From: Pseudomonas poae
GTDB lineage: Bacteria > Pseudomonadota > Gammaproteobacteria > Pseudomonadales > Pseudomonadaceae
Assembly: GCA_028869255.1 (NCBI GenBank)
Contig: CP110972.1
Coordinates: forward strand, 4,283,001-4,347,000
DNA length: 64,000 nt
Direction of reading: 5' to 3'
Under the pieces are notes generated by a model that was given only the letters and a program-made list of their open reading frames with translations, had not been told where the DNA came from and made no database searches. Positions 47,610 to 56,821 of this stretch are shown in pieces; the stretch's first letter is position 1, and the number at the start of each line of letters is the position of its first letter. A program made the position numbers and the translations under genes.

Positions 47610-48074
47610 TTAACGAGTAACGCGGCTGGTGCCATCAACGGTCATGATGCGCACGCGGTCGCCGATGCGGAAGATTTCATTTTCCTGCACGGCCTGCACG
47701 TAAGCGCGCATGCTGCCGTCGTCTTCGCGAACGGTGATTTCCACGCCCTGGGTGCGGGTCAGGCCTTCTTCGGTGGCCGAGCCCAGCAGGCCGCCGGCGA
47801 CTGCGCCGATCACGGCGGTGACGATACTGCCACGGCCGCCGCCGATGGCGCTGCCGCCAACACCGCCGATAACTGCGCCAGCAGCGCCGCCGATCGGGGT
47901 CTTGGTGCCTTCGATTTTCACCGGACGCAGGGATTCGATAGTCCCCATGCGCACGGTTTGTACACGACGCGCCTCGTCACGGGAGTACGAGTCGCCGGTC
48001 AGACTCGAGGCGCAGCCACCCAACAACAACGACAGGGTGGTAAAGCAGGCAACTAGTAAAACGGACTTACGCAT
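47610..48074 (-). CDS. Glycine-zipper outer-membrane lipoprotein (SlyB/Pcp-like)
   Basis: 154-aa lipoprotein. Signal MRKSVLLVACFTTLSLLLGG then Cys (lipobox LGGC). Two glycine-zipper helices (IGGAAGAVIGGVGGSAIGGG, VIGAVAGGLLGSATEEG) and a C-terminal beta domain ending VRIMTVDGTSRVTR. SlyB/Pcp proteins stabilise the outer membrane and are often stress-induced. Start at 48074 has GGAG 8 nt upstream. Confidence 0.88.
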   Translation of the reverse strand: MRKSVLLVACFTTLSLLLGGCASSLTGDSYSRDEARRVQTVRMGTIESLRPVKIEGTKTPIGGAAGAVIGGVGGSAIGGGRGSIVTAVIGAVAGGLLGSATEEGLTRTQGVEITVREDDGSMRAYVQAVQENEIFRIGDRVRIMTVDGTSRVTR

Positions 48075-48260
48075 AGCATCAACTCCAAAGGACAGGTGTT
48101 CATTAGACGCTGCAGCTTGGCGCCTGTCACGGCAAGCACCGCAGAAAATTGCTTTCATTCAGCCCTAGTACAGACTGCCAGCACCAGAAAACTCGACGAA
48201 CGGTAGCACTCACCTTGTTCCCAAGATTGTCATGGACGCGTTCATGGTTGTAGCCGCGCA

Positions 48261-48295
48261 CACGCCCGAAGCCTCTTGAATAGAGACTTCGGTGT
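48261..48295. terminator. Hairpin downstream of pdxH
   Basis: Imperfect stem of ~13 bp with CCGAAG-CCTCT / AGAG-CTTCGG around TGAAT. No T run, so it is a possible Rho-type or processing signal. Confidence 0.35.
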
Positions 48296-48333
48296 GCTCG
48301 GCAGGATTCAGGCGAAGTGACGAAAGGTGACGC

Positions 48334-48981
48334 TCAAGGCGCCAGCCGCTCGCGTGTCCAGTCACCCGCTTGCAGGCGATAGTTGAGGCGATCATGCAGG
48401 CGGCTGGTGCGGCCTTGCCAGAACTCGATGCGCTCGGGCAGCAGACGATAACCGCCCCAATGCTCCGGGCAGTCAGGCTGGGTGTCGCTGAAACGCTGCT
48501 CGGTGGCCTTGAGCAAGTCCTGCAGTTCTTCACGGTCACGGATAACCTTGCTCTGCGGAGACGCCCAGGCGCCCAAGCGGCTGCCCAGCGGGCGGACCTG
48601 GTAGTAAGCGTCCGACTCCTCGGGCGTGACCTTGATCACCCGCCCCTCGATGCGCACCTGGCGCTCCAGGGTCGGCCAGAAGAAGGTCATGGCCGCGAAC
48701 GGCCGCGCCGCGAGCTGTTCGCCCTTGGCGCTCTGATAGTTTGTAAAGAAGGTAAAGCCCTGCGCATCCAGGCCCTTGAGCAACAGGATGCGGCAGTGCG
48801 GCCGACCGTCCTGGTCGACCGTGGCCAAGGTCATGGCATTGGCTTCCACCGGCGGCTGCTCGGTTTTCACCGCATCGCCGAACCACTGGTGGAACAACGC
48901 AAACGGTTCGCTCGGAGCCTGAGCCTCGGTCAAACCGTCCCGTATGTAATCACGACGCATATCGGCCAGGGCCTGGGTCAT
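48334..48981 (-). CDS. pdxH: Pyridoxamine 5'-phosphate oxidase
   Basis: 215-aa FMN enzyme that oxidises PNP or PMP to pyridoxal 5'-phosphate. FMN-binding [20 protein letters not shown] and the C-terminal signature [16 protein letters not shown] are both intact; length normal. Lies 27 nt after the OmpA-type gene on the same strand. Supplies the cofactor for the PLP enzymes elsewhere in the window, without linkage in regulation. Confidence 0.96.
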   Translation of the reverse strand: MTQALADMRRDYIRDGLTEAQAPSEPFALFHQWFGDAVKTEQPPVEANAMTLATVDQDGRPHCRILLLKGLDAQGFTFFTNYQSAKGEQLAARPFAAMTFFWPTLERQVRIEGRVIKVTPEESDAYYQVRPLGSRLGAWASPQSKVIRDREELQDLLKATEQRFSDTQPDCPEHWGGYRLLPERIEFWQGRTSRLHDRLNYRLQAGDWTRERLAP

Positions 48982-49008
48982 GCAGCTTTATCCTTCTGGT
49001 TCAGCAGA

Positions 49009-50160
49009 TCAGTTTTTCGCCTGGTCGTTAGCCGCCGGAGTGGCCGCCTTGGCTTTGGCCGGGGCCGGCTTCTTGGCAGCCGGCTTGGCTGGGGCCTTTT
49101 TGGCGGCTGGCTTGGCAGCGGCTTTCTTGGCGGCAGGCGCCTTTTTCGCCGGGGCTTTGGCAGCGGGCGCCGGTGCTGGAACATCCTGCACAGCGACCAT
49201 TTCAGCTACCGGCGGGGTTTTGCCCGACTGGTATTTGCTCAGCAAGGCCAACATAGTTGTACGCTGAGTGAACATGATTTCCATGCGACGATTCAGCGCA
49301 CGCCCCTGGGTGCTGTCGTTGGCGGCACGCGGCATCAGGTCGCCCATGCCACGCAGCATCAGGCGATCCTGCTTCAAGCCGCTGAGGCTGAAGATCGAGG
49401 CGATGGATTGCGCACGTTCCTTGGTCAATGCCTGGCTGGCCGGAGCAGTGCCGGTGGCATCCACGTGGCCCAGTACCAGTACGGCGGTCTTCGGATCGGC
49501 TTCAACCGCCTTGGCCACCCGTGTGAACGGGCCCAGGGTGACCGGCAGCAGCATCGCCGGGCGTTTCGGGTTGTAGGAGCCGTCTACCGGGGCAATCACC
49601 ACCAGCACGTTGTCGCGACGCTCCAGCTGCAGGTTGCTGTCCTTGATGGCGGCGCGCAGGCGCGGCTCATAGTCGTCCAGCCAGGCCTGGGTGATTTTCG
49701 GATCCGGCATCGGCACGTTGGTTACGTCGACCTTGGCCAATGGTTTGGGCTTGCTTTCGAACGGCCACCACCAGTGGGTTTCAGTGTCGGTCTTGGCCAC
49801 TGCAGGCGCCGGGTCCGCAGCCTTGAGGTCGGCTTTCAAATCGGCCTTGGCATCAGCGGCCTTTTCGTCAGCGCTCTTGGACGAGAACGGCCACCAGCTG
49901 GAGCCGGTGTCAGCCTTTGCGACGGGCGCCGGCGCAGCGGCAGCAGGCGCGGCGGCAGCGGCTGCCGGTGCAGCAGGCTTGGCGCCGGCCGCGGGTTTGG
50001 CATCCGGTTTTGCATCAGTTTGGGTGACGGCGTCCTTGGTAGCGGCTTTATCCGATCCAAATGACCACCAATGTCCACCCTCGGCATCATTTTGCGGAGT
50101 TTGTGCGCAACCGGTAATAGTGAGGCACAGCGCCAGTGCCAAGGACTTGTTCGATAACAT
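49009..50160 (-). CDS. OmpA-family lipoprotein with Lys/Ala/Pro-rich tail
   Basis: 383-aa predicted lipoprotein: MLSNKSLALALCLTITGC lipobox, then an Ala-rich linker with two WWPFSSK / WWPFESK repeats plus HWWSFGSDK. The OmpA-like peptidoglycan-binding domain (~190-320) has TAVLVLGHVDATGTAPASQA and ALNRRMEIMF. The last ~50 residues are repeats of AAKK/PAAKK, like the tails of AlgP and histone H1-like proteins, unusual for an envelope protein. Start at 50160. Probably anchors outer membrane to cell wall. Confidence 0.85.
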   Translation of the reverse strand: MLSNKSLALALCLTITGCAQTPQNDAEGGHWWSFGSDKAATKDAVTQTDAKPDAKPAAGAKPAAPAAAAAAPAAAAPAPVAKADTGSSWWPFSSKSADEKAADAKADLKADLKAADPAPAVAKTDTETHWWWPFESKPKPLAKVDVTNVPMPDPKITQAWLDDYEPRLRAAIKDSNLQLERRDNVLVVIAPVDGSYNPKRPAMLLPVTLGPFTRVAKAVEADPKTAVLVLGHVDATGTAPASQALTKERAQSIASIFSLSGLKQDRLMLRGMGDLMPRAANDSTQGRALNRRMEIMFTQRTTMLALLSKYQSGKTPPVAEMVAVQDVPAPAPAAKAPAKKAPAAKKAAAKPAAKKAPAKPAAKKPAPAKAKAATPAANDQAKN

Positions 50161-50304
50161 GAGATATCCACAAAATGAGAAAAGAAACGGGGGCCTGGAT
50201 GACCCATTAAACAGACGCTTACAGAACATCAGAGTTACATCATTTTCGTTCAGCGCCTTCTTATACTTGCCTTTGTAACAAAAAAACGTGAAACAGCAAG
50301 GGGT

Positions 50305-51450
50305 TTACAGACAACCGGCCAATATTCCGACCAACTTCTGTGCCCGTGGGTCCATAAGTACATAAGGCCCCAGTGTATTAGTCACGAAACCGAACGCTAC
50401 ATCATGTTCCGGGTCGGCAAACCCCACCGAGCCGCCTGCACCGGGATGCCCAAATGCACGTGGGCCAAGGCCGAACGTGGCATTGGGCAACTGCGGTTGA
50501 TCCAACATGCAGCCCAGGCCGAAACGAGTTTGTGTCAATAATGTTTTATCCGGCCCGATACTGTGTTCGCGGGTCAATTGTTCGAGCATGTCGGCTTCCA
50601 GCAAACTACCGTCCAACAAACCACTATAAAAACCCGCCAGGCTGCGCGCATTACCGTGACCATTTGCCGCCGGCTGCTGCATGCGCCGCCATTCGGGTTT
50701 ATTAGTACTGGTCAGAATAGACGGTGGGTTGGCAAATGCCCGTGTAGTCATGGCCGCCGGTTCACGCATCATTACTTGCAGTAAACGTTGTGCGGCTTCA
50801 TCGCCCATATTGCCTTTGCTGCGCGCTATATGTGCAACGCGATAAAACTCTGCATCGGCCAGCCCCACATGGAAGTCCAGCCCCAGCGGCCGCGCCACCC
50901 GCGCCACGATGGACTCTCCGGGCCCGCGCCCATCGGCGCGGCGCAGTAGCTCACCGACCAGCCAGCCATAGGTGATCGCCTCATAACCGTGGCCTTGGCC
51001 CGGTGTCCACCACGGCGCTTCAGCCGCCAGGGTGTCGACCATCAGTTGCCAGTCGTACAGGGCCTCGGTGGGCAGCATCTCGCGGATCGCCGGCAACCCG
51101 GCCTGATGGCAGAGCAACTGGCGCAGGGTAATGGATTCCTTGCCCGCCACGGCGAACTCCGGCCAGTAATTGGCTACCGGCGCATCCAGTTGCAATTTGC
51201 CTTCGGCTACCAGTTGCAAGGCTGTGACGGCGGTGAACGTCTTGGTGCAGGAGAACAGGTTGACGATGGTGTCGCTGTGCCAGGCTTCGGTGCCATCCTT
51301 GTCGGCGGTACCGGCCCACAGGTCGACCACGGTTTCACCGCCGATCTGGATGCACAGCCCGGCGCCACGCTCCTGCGGGTCATCGAATAACGCGGCGAAC
51401 GCTTCACGTACCGCTTCGAACTGAAGTTCGTAATGACCCTGAATCTGCAC
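50305..51450 (-). CDS. Serine beta-lactamase-like hydrolase (EstB/class C-like)
   Basis: 381-aa protein of the beta-lactamase/penicillin-binding fold. Active-site SxxK is FSCTKTF (Ser67 with the chosen start); the second motif is YEAITYGWL (YxN-like position) and the third HPGAGGSVGF. No signal peptide, so a cytoplasmic esterase is more likely than a true beta-lactamase. GTG at 51450 has GAGGG upstream; another in-frame GTG at 51471 has none. Confidence 0.85.
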   Translation of the reverse strand: MQIQGHYELQFEAVREAFAALFDDPQERGAGLCIQIGGETVVDLWAGTADKDGTEAWHSDTIVNLFSCTKTFTAVTALQLVAEGKLQLDAPVANYWPEFAVAGKESITLRQLLCHQAGLPAIREMLPTEALYDWQLMVDTLAAEAPWWTPGQGHGYEAITYGWLVGELLRRADGRGPGESIVARVARPLGLDFHVGLADAEFYRVAHIARSKGNMGDEAAQRLLQVMMREPAAMTTRAFANPPSILTSTNKPEWRRMQQPAANGHGNARSLAGFYSGLLDGSLLEADMLEQLTREHSIGPDKTLLTQTRFGLGCMLDQPQLPNATFGLGPRAFGHPGAGGSVGFADPEHDVAFGFVTNTLGPYVLMDPRAQKLVGILAGCL

Positions 51451-51532
51451 CTGAGCGCCCTCGGAAAACACTGTAAGAAATGGCCCGCATTGTTCCAGCC
51501 CTCAGGCCTTTTGTGAACCCGTCAACACGCAA

Positions 51533-53830
51533 TCAATGGCCATTTCCGGAGTGCCCGCCGGCGTGTCCGGCGCCCTGCCCCGGGCCTTTGCCTGCCTGGC
51601 CGTCCCGGCCGCCTTCATGCTCATGCGCCGCACTGGCCGCTTTGGCTTTTTCAGCGGCCTTGCCCAGTTGGTCGATCGCCGCCAGGTTGCTTTTTCGCAC
51701 ACTGTCGACAAACCCCTGGAACGGTACATCGGTGATGCCGACCAGCCCGAAGTGGCCGTTTTCGCCGTCAAGCAAGCGGCCGGTCACCGGCTGGTCCAGG
51801 TACTGAAACCAATGCACGCCGACAATCGACGGCTCGGCCATGGCCTGCTTGAGGAAATTGCCGTACGCCACGCCACGATCTTCTTCCTTGGCCAACTGCG
51901 TCACGCCACCCCAGAACGGGCCACGGTCCGCCGAGCCGAAGTTGAACTCGGTGATCAGCACCGGCTTATCCAGTGCGCGCAGGGCGGCAAAGTCATAGCC
52001 GTCCTGGGGTTTGAGGGTGTACATGTTGAAACTCAGCACATCGCAATACTGCGCGCAGGACGCCACGGCTTCCGGCGTGCTCACGGCGTAGCGCCCGCCC
52101 AGCAGCAGTTGGTTCGGCGCGTGCCATTTGAGCGAGTCCGAGATGGTTTTGAAGTAGGCGTCGGCGAAGGTCTTCTGGAAGTACTTGAAGTCGGCTTCGA
52201 TTTCCGGGTGCTCAGGGCTCGGCATCGGCGGCTCGAAACCCGGGTCTTCCATCAGCTCCCAACCGGCCAGCTGGATGCCCCAGGCACGCGACAAGCCTTC
52301 TTCATTGCGGTATTTGTCGCGCAATTGCTTGAGAAATGCGCGCTTGGCCGGCACGTCGGTGGTCATCCGCAACGTGCCGTAGGCCAGGGCGTAACGGGAT
52401 TTCGGGTCATCGCCGGGCCCGGCCCAGGCCAACTCGTTATCGGCAAAGAAACCGATCAGCCACGGGTCATCGCGGTGATCGCGGGCGGCAATGGCCACGG
52501 CGCGTTCGGTGGCCATGGCAAAGCGCGGGTCAAACGGGTCAGGCATGCCGCCCCACCAGTCGGTGCCGGTGCTGATGCTGGCGTAGTCACCCACGATTGA
52601 CAGCGGCAAGGTGTACGGCACGCGGTCAGCGGTGGCCAGGTCCGGCTCGCTCCAGTTGCCCACGGTGTTGAAGCCCCAGGCTTGCAGGCGATCAAGGGTG
52701 TGGGTCACCCAACGCTTGGCGTCAAACCCCTGGGTGTCGTAGGTGCGCTGCAGGTTGGCGCCATAGAAGTCGTACCAACGCCCGACATTGAAACCGCGCC
52801 CCTGATCCGCACCGTTGCCGCCACGGTTATCACCACGGCCGTAATACTTGTCGAACGGCTCACCGGCCTTGGGCAGCGCGGCGAACATCCACTCGCGCCC
52901 GGCCACATAGGTCTGGTTGTTGTCCGGGGCCACGGTATTGACGCCCAGGGAATAGAACGGATGGCCTTCCGGCGTCACCAGGTACCAGCGACCGTCACGC
53001 TTCTCGGTGCGGAAAAAACCGCTGGCATCGAACGCCGGGCCTTTGTTCCAGCCGCCATATTGGTCCAGGGCAGACTTGTCGCGCTCAGCCAGCCAGCCCT
53101 TGAGCTGTTGCTGCTCTTTGGCCGCGGCGGCCTTGAGTTGCTCGTCGCTGCTGACCTTTTCGGGCCAACGCGCACGAGTGGACTGGCCATACACATCCAC
53201 CAGTTCGCTGTAGGCCGCTTTCAGCACCGGCTCGCTGTCCTGCACGCCAAAGCGCTCCAGCAGGATGCTTTGCGCGGCCGCAGGCTTGATCATCGACAGG
53301 GTCACCGAGGCCACCTGGCTGCGGTCGATCTCGCCGGCGCTGGCGGCCAGCAATACGCGCTGGCCATCCACGGTGATCGGCATCGGCGGGCCGGCCTTCA
53401 TGCCCTGGCTCAACGGGGCATTGGCTTGCAGCGGGACCAGTAAGGTCTGGGCCGGGCCGGCCGGCAGGTCGACACGGCTGACCAGGGTTTTGCCGTCGCT
53501 GCTCTGCACCTTCACGTAGAGGGTCAGCGCCCAGTCCATGGCGCTCTGGATGCGCAGGCTCATGGCGCCGGACTGCGACCAGTCCCATACGCCGGTCTGC
53601 GGGCTGAGCACCAGACTTGGCTCGGCGGCCGGGTTGAAGGTAATGCGGCGCAGCACCTCGCCTTCGGGGGTTTGTTCAGCATTGTATTGCGGCAAGCTGG
53701 CGTCCTGCGTCGCCACCTTGACCACATCGGCAGGCCGCACGAAGTTGAACAATGTCTGTTGCCCGGCAGGTGCGGCCATCAATGGCGTGGCGAACAGCAG
53801 GGCAAAAAGAGCGGGCAGCGTGCGAATCAT
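51533..53830 (-). CDS. Exported agarase-like glycoside hydrolase
   Basis: 765-aa secreted protein with signal peptide MIRTLPALFALLFATPLMAA, an N-terminal beta-sandwich-like region (~25-200) and a clan GH-A barrel (~270-720) similar to GH50-type beta-agarases. Candidate acid/base Glu is in IGFFADNELAW, nucleophile Glu in PVLITEFNFGSADRG. The last ~30 residues are Gly/His-rich (AAHEHEGGRDGQAG, GHAGGHSGNGH), a possible metal-binding tail. Since soil Pseudomonas rarely meet agar, the true substrate may be another galactan or an exopolysaccharide. Confidence 0.85.
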   Translation of the reverse strand: MIRTLPALFALLFATPLMAAPAGQQTLFNFVRPADVVKVATQDASLPQYNAEQTPEGEVLRRITFNPAAEPSLVLSPQTGVWDWSQSGAMSLRIQSAMDWALTLYVKVQSSDGKTLVSRVDLPAGPAQTLLVPLQANAPLSQGMKAGPPMPITVDGQRVLLAASAGEIDRSQVASVTLSMIKPAAAQSILLERFGVQDSEPVLKAAYSELVDVYGQSTRARWPEKVSSDEQLKAAAAKEQQQLKGWLAERDKSALDQYGGWNKGPAFDASGFFRTEKRDGRWYLVTPEGHPFYSLGVNTVAPDNNQTYVAGREWMFAALPKAGEPFDKYYGRGDNRGGNGADQGRGFNVGRWYDFYGANLQRTYDTQGFDAKRWVTHTLDRLQAWGFNTVGNWSEPDLATADRVPYTLPLSIVGDYASISTGTDWWGGMPDPFDPRFAMATERAVAIAARDHRDDPWLIGFFADNELAWAGPGDDPKSRYALAYGTLRMTTDVPAKRAFLKQLRDKYRNEEGLSRAWGIQLAGWELMEDPGFEPPMPSPEHPEIEADFKYFQKTFADAYFKTISDSLKWHAPNQLLLGGRYAVSTPEAVASCAQYCDVLSFNMYTLKPQDGYDFAALRALDKPVLITEFNFGSADRGPFWGGVTQLAKEEDRGVAYGNFLKQAMAEPSIVGVHWFQYLDQPVTGRLLDGENGHFGLVGITDVPFQGFVDSVRKSNLAAIDQLGKAAEKAKAASAAHEHEGGRDGQAGKGPGQGAGHAGGHSGNGH

Positions 53831-53904
53831 ACGAACAAGGTTCTCCCAAACGGCCGGTGAATGGCCTGATGATGTAAAGCGTTGGCAGTGAGATAGACCA
53901 CGCA

Positions 53905-53922
53905 GTGGGCGAATTCGCCCAC
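53905..53922. repeat. 18-nt perfect palindrome after dinG
   Basis: GTGGGCGAATTCGCCCAC between dinG and the agarase-like gene, 7 nt past the dinG stop. It may end dinG transcription or be an operator for the glycosidase; no T run. Confidence 0.4.
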
Positions 53923-53928
53923 AGTGGC

Positions 53929-56073
53929 TTAAGAAATTTCGCGCCTGAACGGCGGCAAAGCATTCAGGATAGCCTTGCCATAGCGCTGGGTGACCAAACG
54001 GCGGTCGAGCAAGGTGATGGTGCCCCGGTCTTCTTCGGTACGCAGCAAGCGCCCGCAGGCCTGCACCAGCTTCAAGGAAGCATCCGGCACCGAGATTTCC
54101 ATGAACGGGTTACCGCCCCGCGCTTCGATCCATTCGGCCAAGGCCGCCTCGACCGGATCATCCGGCACCGAGAACGGGATCTTGGCGATCACCACGTGCT
54201 CGCAGTAGGCACCCGGCAAGTCGACGCCTTCGGCAAAGCTCGCCAGGCCGAACAGCACGCTGGAATCCCCGCCGTCGACCCGCGCCTTGTGCTTGTTCAG
54301 GGTTTCCTGCTTGGACAGGTTGCCCTGGATAAACACCTGCTTGCGCCAGTCGCGGTCGAGGCCGTCGAACACGTCCTGCATCTGTTTGCGCGACGAGAAC
54401 AGCACCAAGGTACCCCGTGAACCTTCCACCAGTTCCGGCAGGTCGCGGATGATCGCGGCGGTATGCGCCGGTGCATCCCGTGGGTCGGCCTTGAGGTCCG
54501 GCACCCGCAGCACGCCCGCATCGGCGTGATGGAACGGGCTCGGCACCACGGCGGTAACGGCTTTTTTCGGCAGGCCGGCACGCATGCGGAAACGGTCGAA
54601 AGTGCCCAGCGCGGTCAGCGTGGCGGACGTTACCAGGCAGCCGTAGGCCACGTTCCACAGGTTGCGGCGCAGCATTTCGGCGGCGAGGATCGGGCTGGCG
54701 TTGACCTCGATATCAAACAGCGCACCGCTTTCCGACAGGGTCAGCCAGCGGGCCATGGGCGGGTTGTCTTCCGGGTCTTCGACGGTGAAGGCGGTCCATA
54801 ACTCCCAGTTGCCCTGGGAGCGCGACAACAAGCTGCCGAACAGCGGGTACCACTCCTCGGCCTGGTTGCTGGCGATACCGATATTGACCTCGCCGTCCAT
54901 GCCTTCCTTGAGCAGGTCGGTGAGGCGGGTAAACAGGTCGGTCAGGCGCGAAAAGCCCTTTTTCAGCTCAATGCCCATTTCGCGCATGTGCTCGGGGATC
55001 AGCCCGCCGACAAACCGGTGACGCGGGCGCTCACGGCCCTCCACGTCTTCGCCGGGCTTGAAGTCGGCCACCTGTTCGCAGGCACTGAACATGAATTGCT
55101 GCTGGGTCTTGATCTCCCGCGCCAACTCCGGCACTTGCTCGATCAGCTTGCCCAAGTCGCCGGGCAGCGGGTGCTGGGCCAGCAACTTGGTGAGGTTCTT
55201 GGCGGTGGTTTCCAGCCAGTCGGCGGTGGAGCGCAGGCGTGTGTAATGGGCGAAGTGGCCGATGGCTTTATCCGGCAGGTGGTGGCCTTCGTCGAATACG
55301 TAGAGGGTGTCGCGTGGGTCCGGCAGTACGGCACCGCCGCCCAGGGCCAGGTCAGCCAGCACCATGTCGTGGTTGGTGACGATCACGTCGACCTTGCCCA
55401 TGCCTTCGCGGGCCTTATAAAAGGCGCACTGGCCGAAGTTGGGGCAATGGCGGTTGGTGCACTGGCTGTGGTCGGTGGTCAGGCGCGCCCAGTCGGAGTC
55501 TTCCAGGGCGGTGGGCCAGCTGTCGCGGTCGCCGTCCCATTTATTGCCGGCAAGTTTCTCGATCATGCTGGTAAACAGCTTCTGGCTGACTTCATCCACC
55601 TCGATCTTGAAGCCTTCTTCCTCGAACAACGACGCCGTGGCGGTTTGCGCGTGGCCTTCCTGCAGCAATACGTCGAGCTTGGACAGGCACATATAGCGCC
55701 CACGCCCCTTGGCCAGAGCGAAGGTAAAGTTCAGGCCGCTGTTGCGCATCAGGTCGGGCAGGTCTTTGTAGACAATCTGCTCCTGCAGGGCGACGGTGGC
55801 GGTGGCGATCACCAGGCGTTTGCCGGCGGCCTTGGCGGTGGGGATCGCGGCCAGGCTGTAGGCCACGGTCTTGCCGGTACCGGTGCCGGCCTCGACGGCC
55901 ACGACCGCCGGGTCGCCACTGCGCCGGCCTTCGTCGTCGGTGTCGATATCCCCGAGGACTTTTGCCACTTCGGCGATCATCAGGCGTTGGCCATAACGCG
56001 GTTTCAAGCTCTTGGCTTCGAGAAAACGCGAATAGGCGCCCTGGATCGTGGTTTTGAGTTCAGTGCTGATCAT
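53929..56073 (-). CDS. dinG: ATP-dependent DNA helicase DinG
   Basis: 714-aa XPD-like 5'-3' helicase that unwinds R-loops, forks and G-quadruplexes. Walker A GTGTGKT (63-69), DEGH box (261-264), four Fe-S Cys at 129, 205, 210 and 216 (RYMCLSK, CTNRHC, GQC), C-terminal motif VQACGRLLRTEEDRG. Length normal. DinG is LexA-controlled in several bacteria, but I see no clear LexA box upstream. Monocistronic. Confidence 0.95.
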   Translation of the reverse strand: MISTELKTTIQGAYSRFLEAKSLKPRYGQRLMIAEVAKVLGDIDTDDEGRRSGDPAVVAVEAGTGTGKTVAYSLAAIPTAKAAGKRLVIATATVALQEQIVYKDLPDLMRNSGLNFTFALAKGRGRYMCLSKLDVLLQEGHAQTATASLFEEEGFKIEVDEVSQKLFTSMIEKLAGNKWDGDRDSWPTALEDSDWARLTTDHSQCTNRHCPNFGQCAFYKAREGMGKVDVIVTNHDMVLADLALGGGAVLPDPRDTLYVFDEGHHLPDKAIGHFAHYTRLRSTADWLETTAKNLTKLLAQHPLPGDLGKLIEQVPELAREIKTQQQFMFSACEQVADFKPGEDVEGRERPRHRFVGGLIPEHMREMGIELKKGFSRLTDLFTRLTDLLKEGMDGEVNIGIASNQAEEWYPLFGSLLSRSQGNWELWTAFTVEDPEDNPPMARWLTLSESGALFDIEVNASPILAAEMLRRNLWNVAYGCLVTSATLTALGTFDRFRMRAGLPKKAVTAVVPSPFHHADAGVLRVPDLKADPRDAPAHTAAIIRDLPELVEGSRGTLVLFSSRKQMQDVFDGLDRDWRKQVFIQGNLSKQETLNKHKARVDGGDSSVLFGLASFAEGVDLPGAYCEHVVIAKIPFSVPDDPVEAALAEWIEARGGNPFMEISVPDASLKLVQACGRLLRTEEDRGTITLLDRRLVTQRYGKAILNALPPFRREIS

Positions 56074-56172
56074 GGATAGTCGGGCGCAAAAAACGCTGGA
56101 TAAATTTTCAGTGGTTCGGATCGGCCGCTATCATACCCCGCTAATTAATCCCGCGCAGAACGGAGTACCACA

Positions 56173-56637
56173 ATGACCGCGTTTAGCCTCGCTTACACCC
56201 TGCATGTATTGGCCGCCCTGGTATGGGTCGGCGGTATGTTTTTCGCCTGGATGATCCTGCGCCCCGCCGCTATGGCGGCGCTCGAGGGCCCGGCCCGGCT
56301 CAAACTGTGGGCAAATGTGTTTCAACGTTTTTTCGTATGGGTGTGGGTCGCGGTGCTGGTTTTGCCGATCAGCGGCATCGGCCTGCTGCAATTGCGCTTC
56401 AGCGGCTTTGAAACCGCACCGCGTTATGTGCAGGTGATGATGGGGTTGTATCTGGTGATGACGGCGCTGTTTATCCGCATCCAGGCGTTGAAGTTCCCGG
56501 AACTGCGCAAGGCGGTGGCCGCCGAGGACTGGCCAGCAGGCGCGGCTGCGCTGGGGCAGATCCGCAAGCTGGTGGGGATTAACCTGATCGTGGGGTTGTT
56601 GGTGGTGGCGATTGCTTCGGCTCGGCCGATGTTCTGA
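56173..56637 (+). CDS. CopD-family membrane protein
   Basis: 154-aa protein with four hydrophobic helices. It has TLHVLAALVWVGGMFFAW (His in helix 1), VFQRFFVWVWVAVLVLPISG, MMGLYLVMTALFIRIQALKF and LVGINLIVGLLVVAIASARP. Such short CopD-like proteins are annotated for copper or as heme-related membrane proteins; the conserved His suggests metal or heme binding. Divergent from dinG. Confidence 0.8.
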   Translation: MTAFSLAYTLHVLAALVWVGGMFFAWMILRPAAMAALEGPARLKLWANVFQRFFVWVWVAVLVLPISGIGLLQLRFSGFETAPRYVQVMMGLYLVMTALFIRIQALKFPELRKAVAAEDWPAGAAALGQIRKLVGINLIVGLLVVAIASARPMF

Positions 56638-56648
56638 GGCGGTCCCCC

Positions 56649-56794
56649 TGTGGCGAGCGGGCTTGTGTGGCGAGCGGGCTTGCCCGCGTTGGGACGCGCA
56701 GCGGCCCTAAACCCATACACCGGGTGGTCTTAGTGGGGCTGCTACGCAGCCCAACGCGGGCAAGCCCGCTCGCCACATAAGCCCGCTCGCCACA
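56649..56794. repeat. REP doublet (class 2) with partial duplication in both arms
   Basis: Left arm 56649-56693 and right arm 56750-56794 are inverted copies over 45 nt with one mismatch. Each arm is a full REP preceded by a second truncated unit (TGTGGCGAGCGGGCTT). Another partial unit follows at ~56796. Between convergent genes. Confidence 0.88.
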
Positions 56795-56821
56795 CCAGCG
56801 GGCTTGCCACAATAAGCGGTG

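Noticed and set aside
48370..50064. 564-codon plus-strand open frame across pdxH and the OmpA gene
   Set aside because: It covers two real minus-strand genes and becomes Gly/Arg/Ser-rich opposite the Ala/Lys repeats.
50305..51450. Antibiotic-resistance beta-lactamase
   Set aside because: SCTK motif is present, but there is no signal peptide and the other motifs fit EstB-type esterases better.
2278..56794. Regularly recurring 20-25-nt repeats suggesting CRISPR
   Set aside because: They are scattered REP doublets in inverted pairs, not direct repeats with unique spacers; no cas gene is present.
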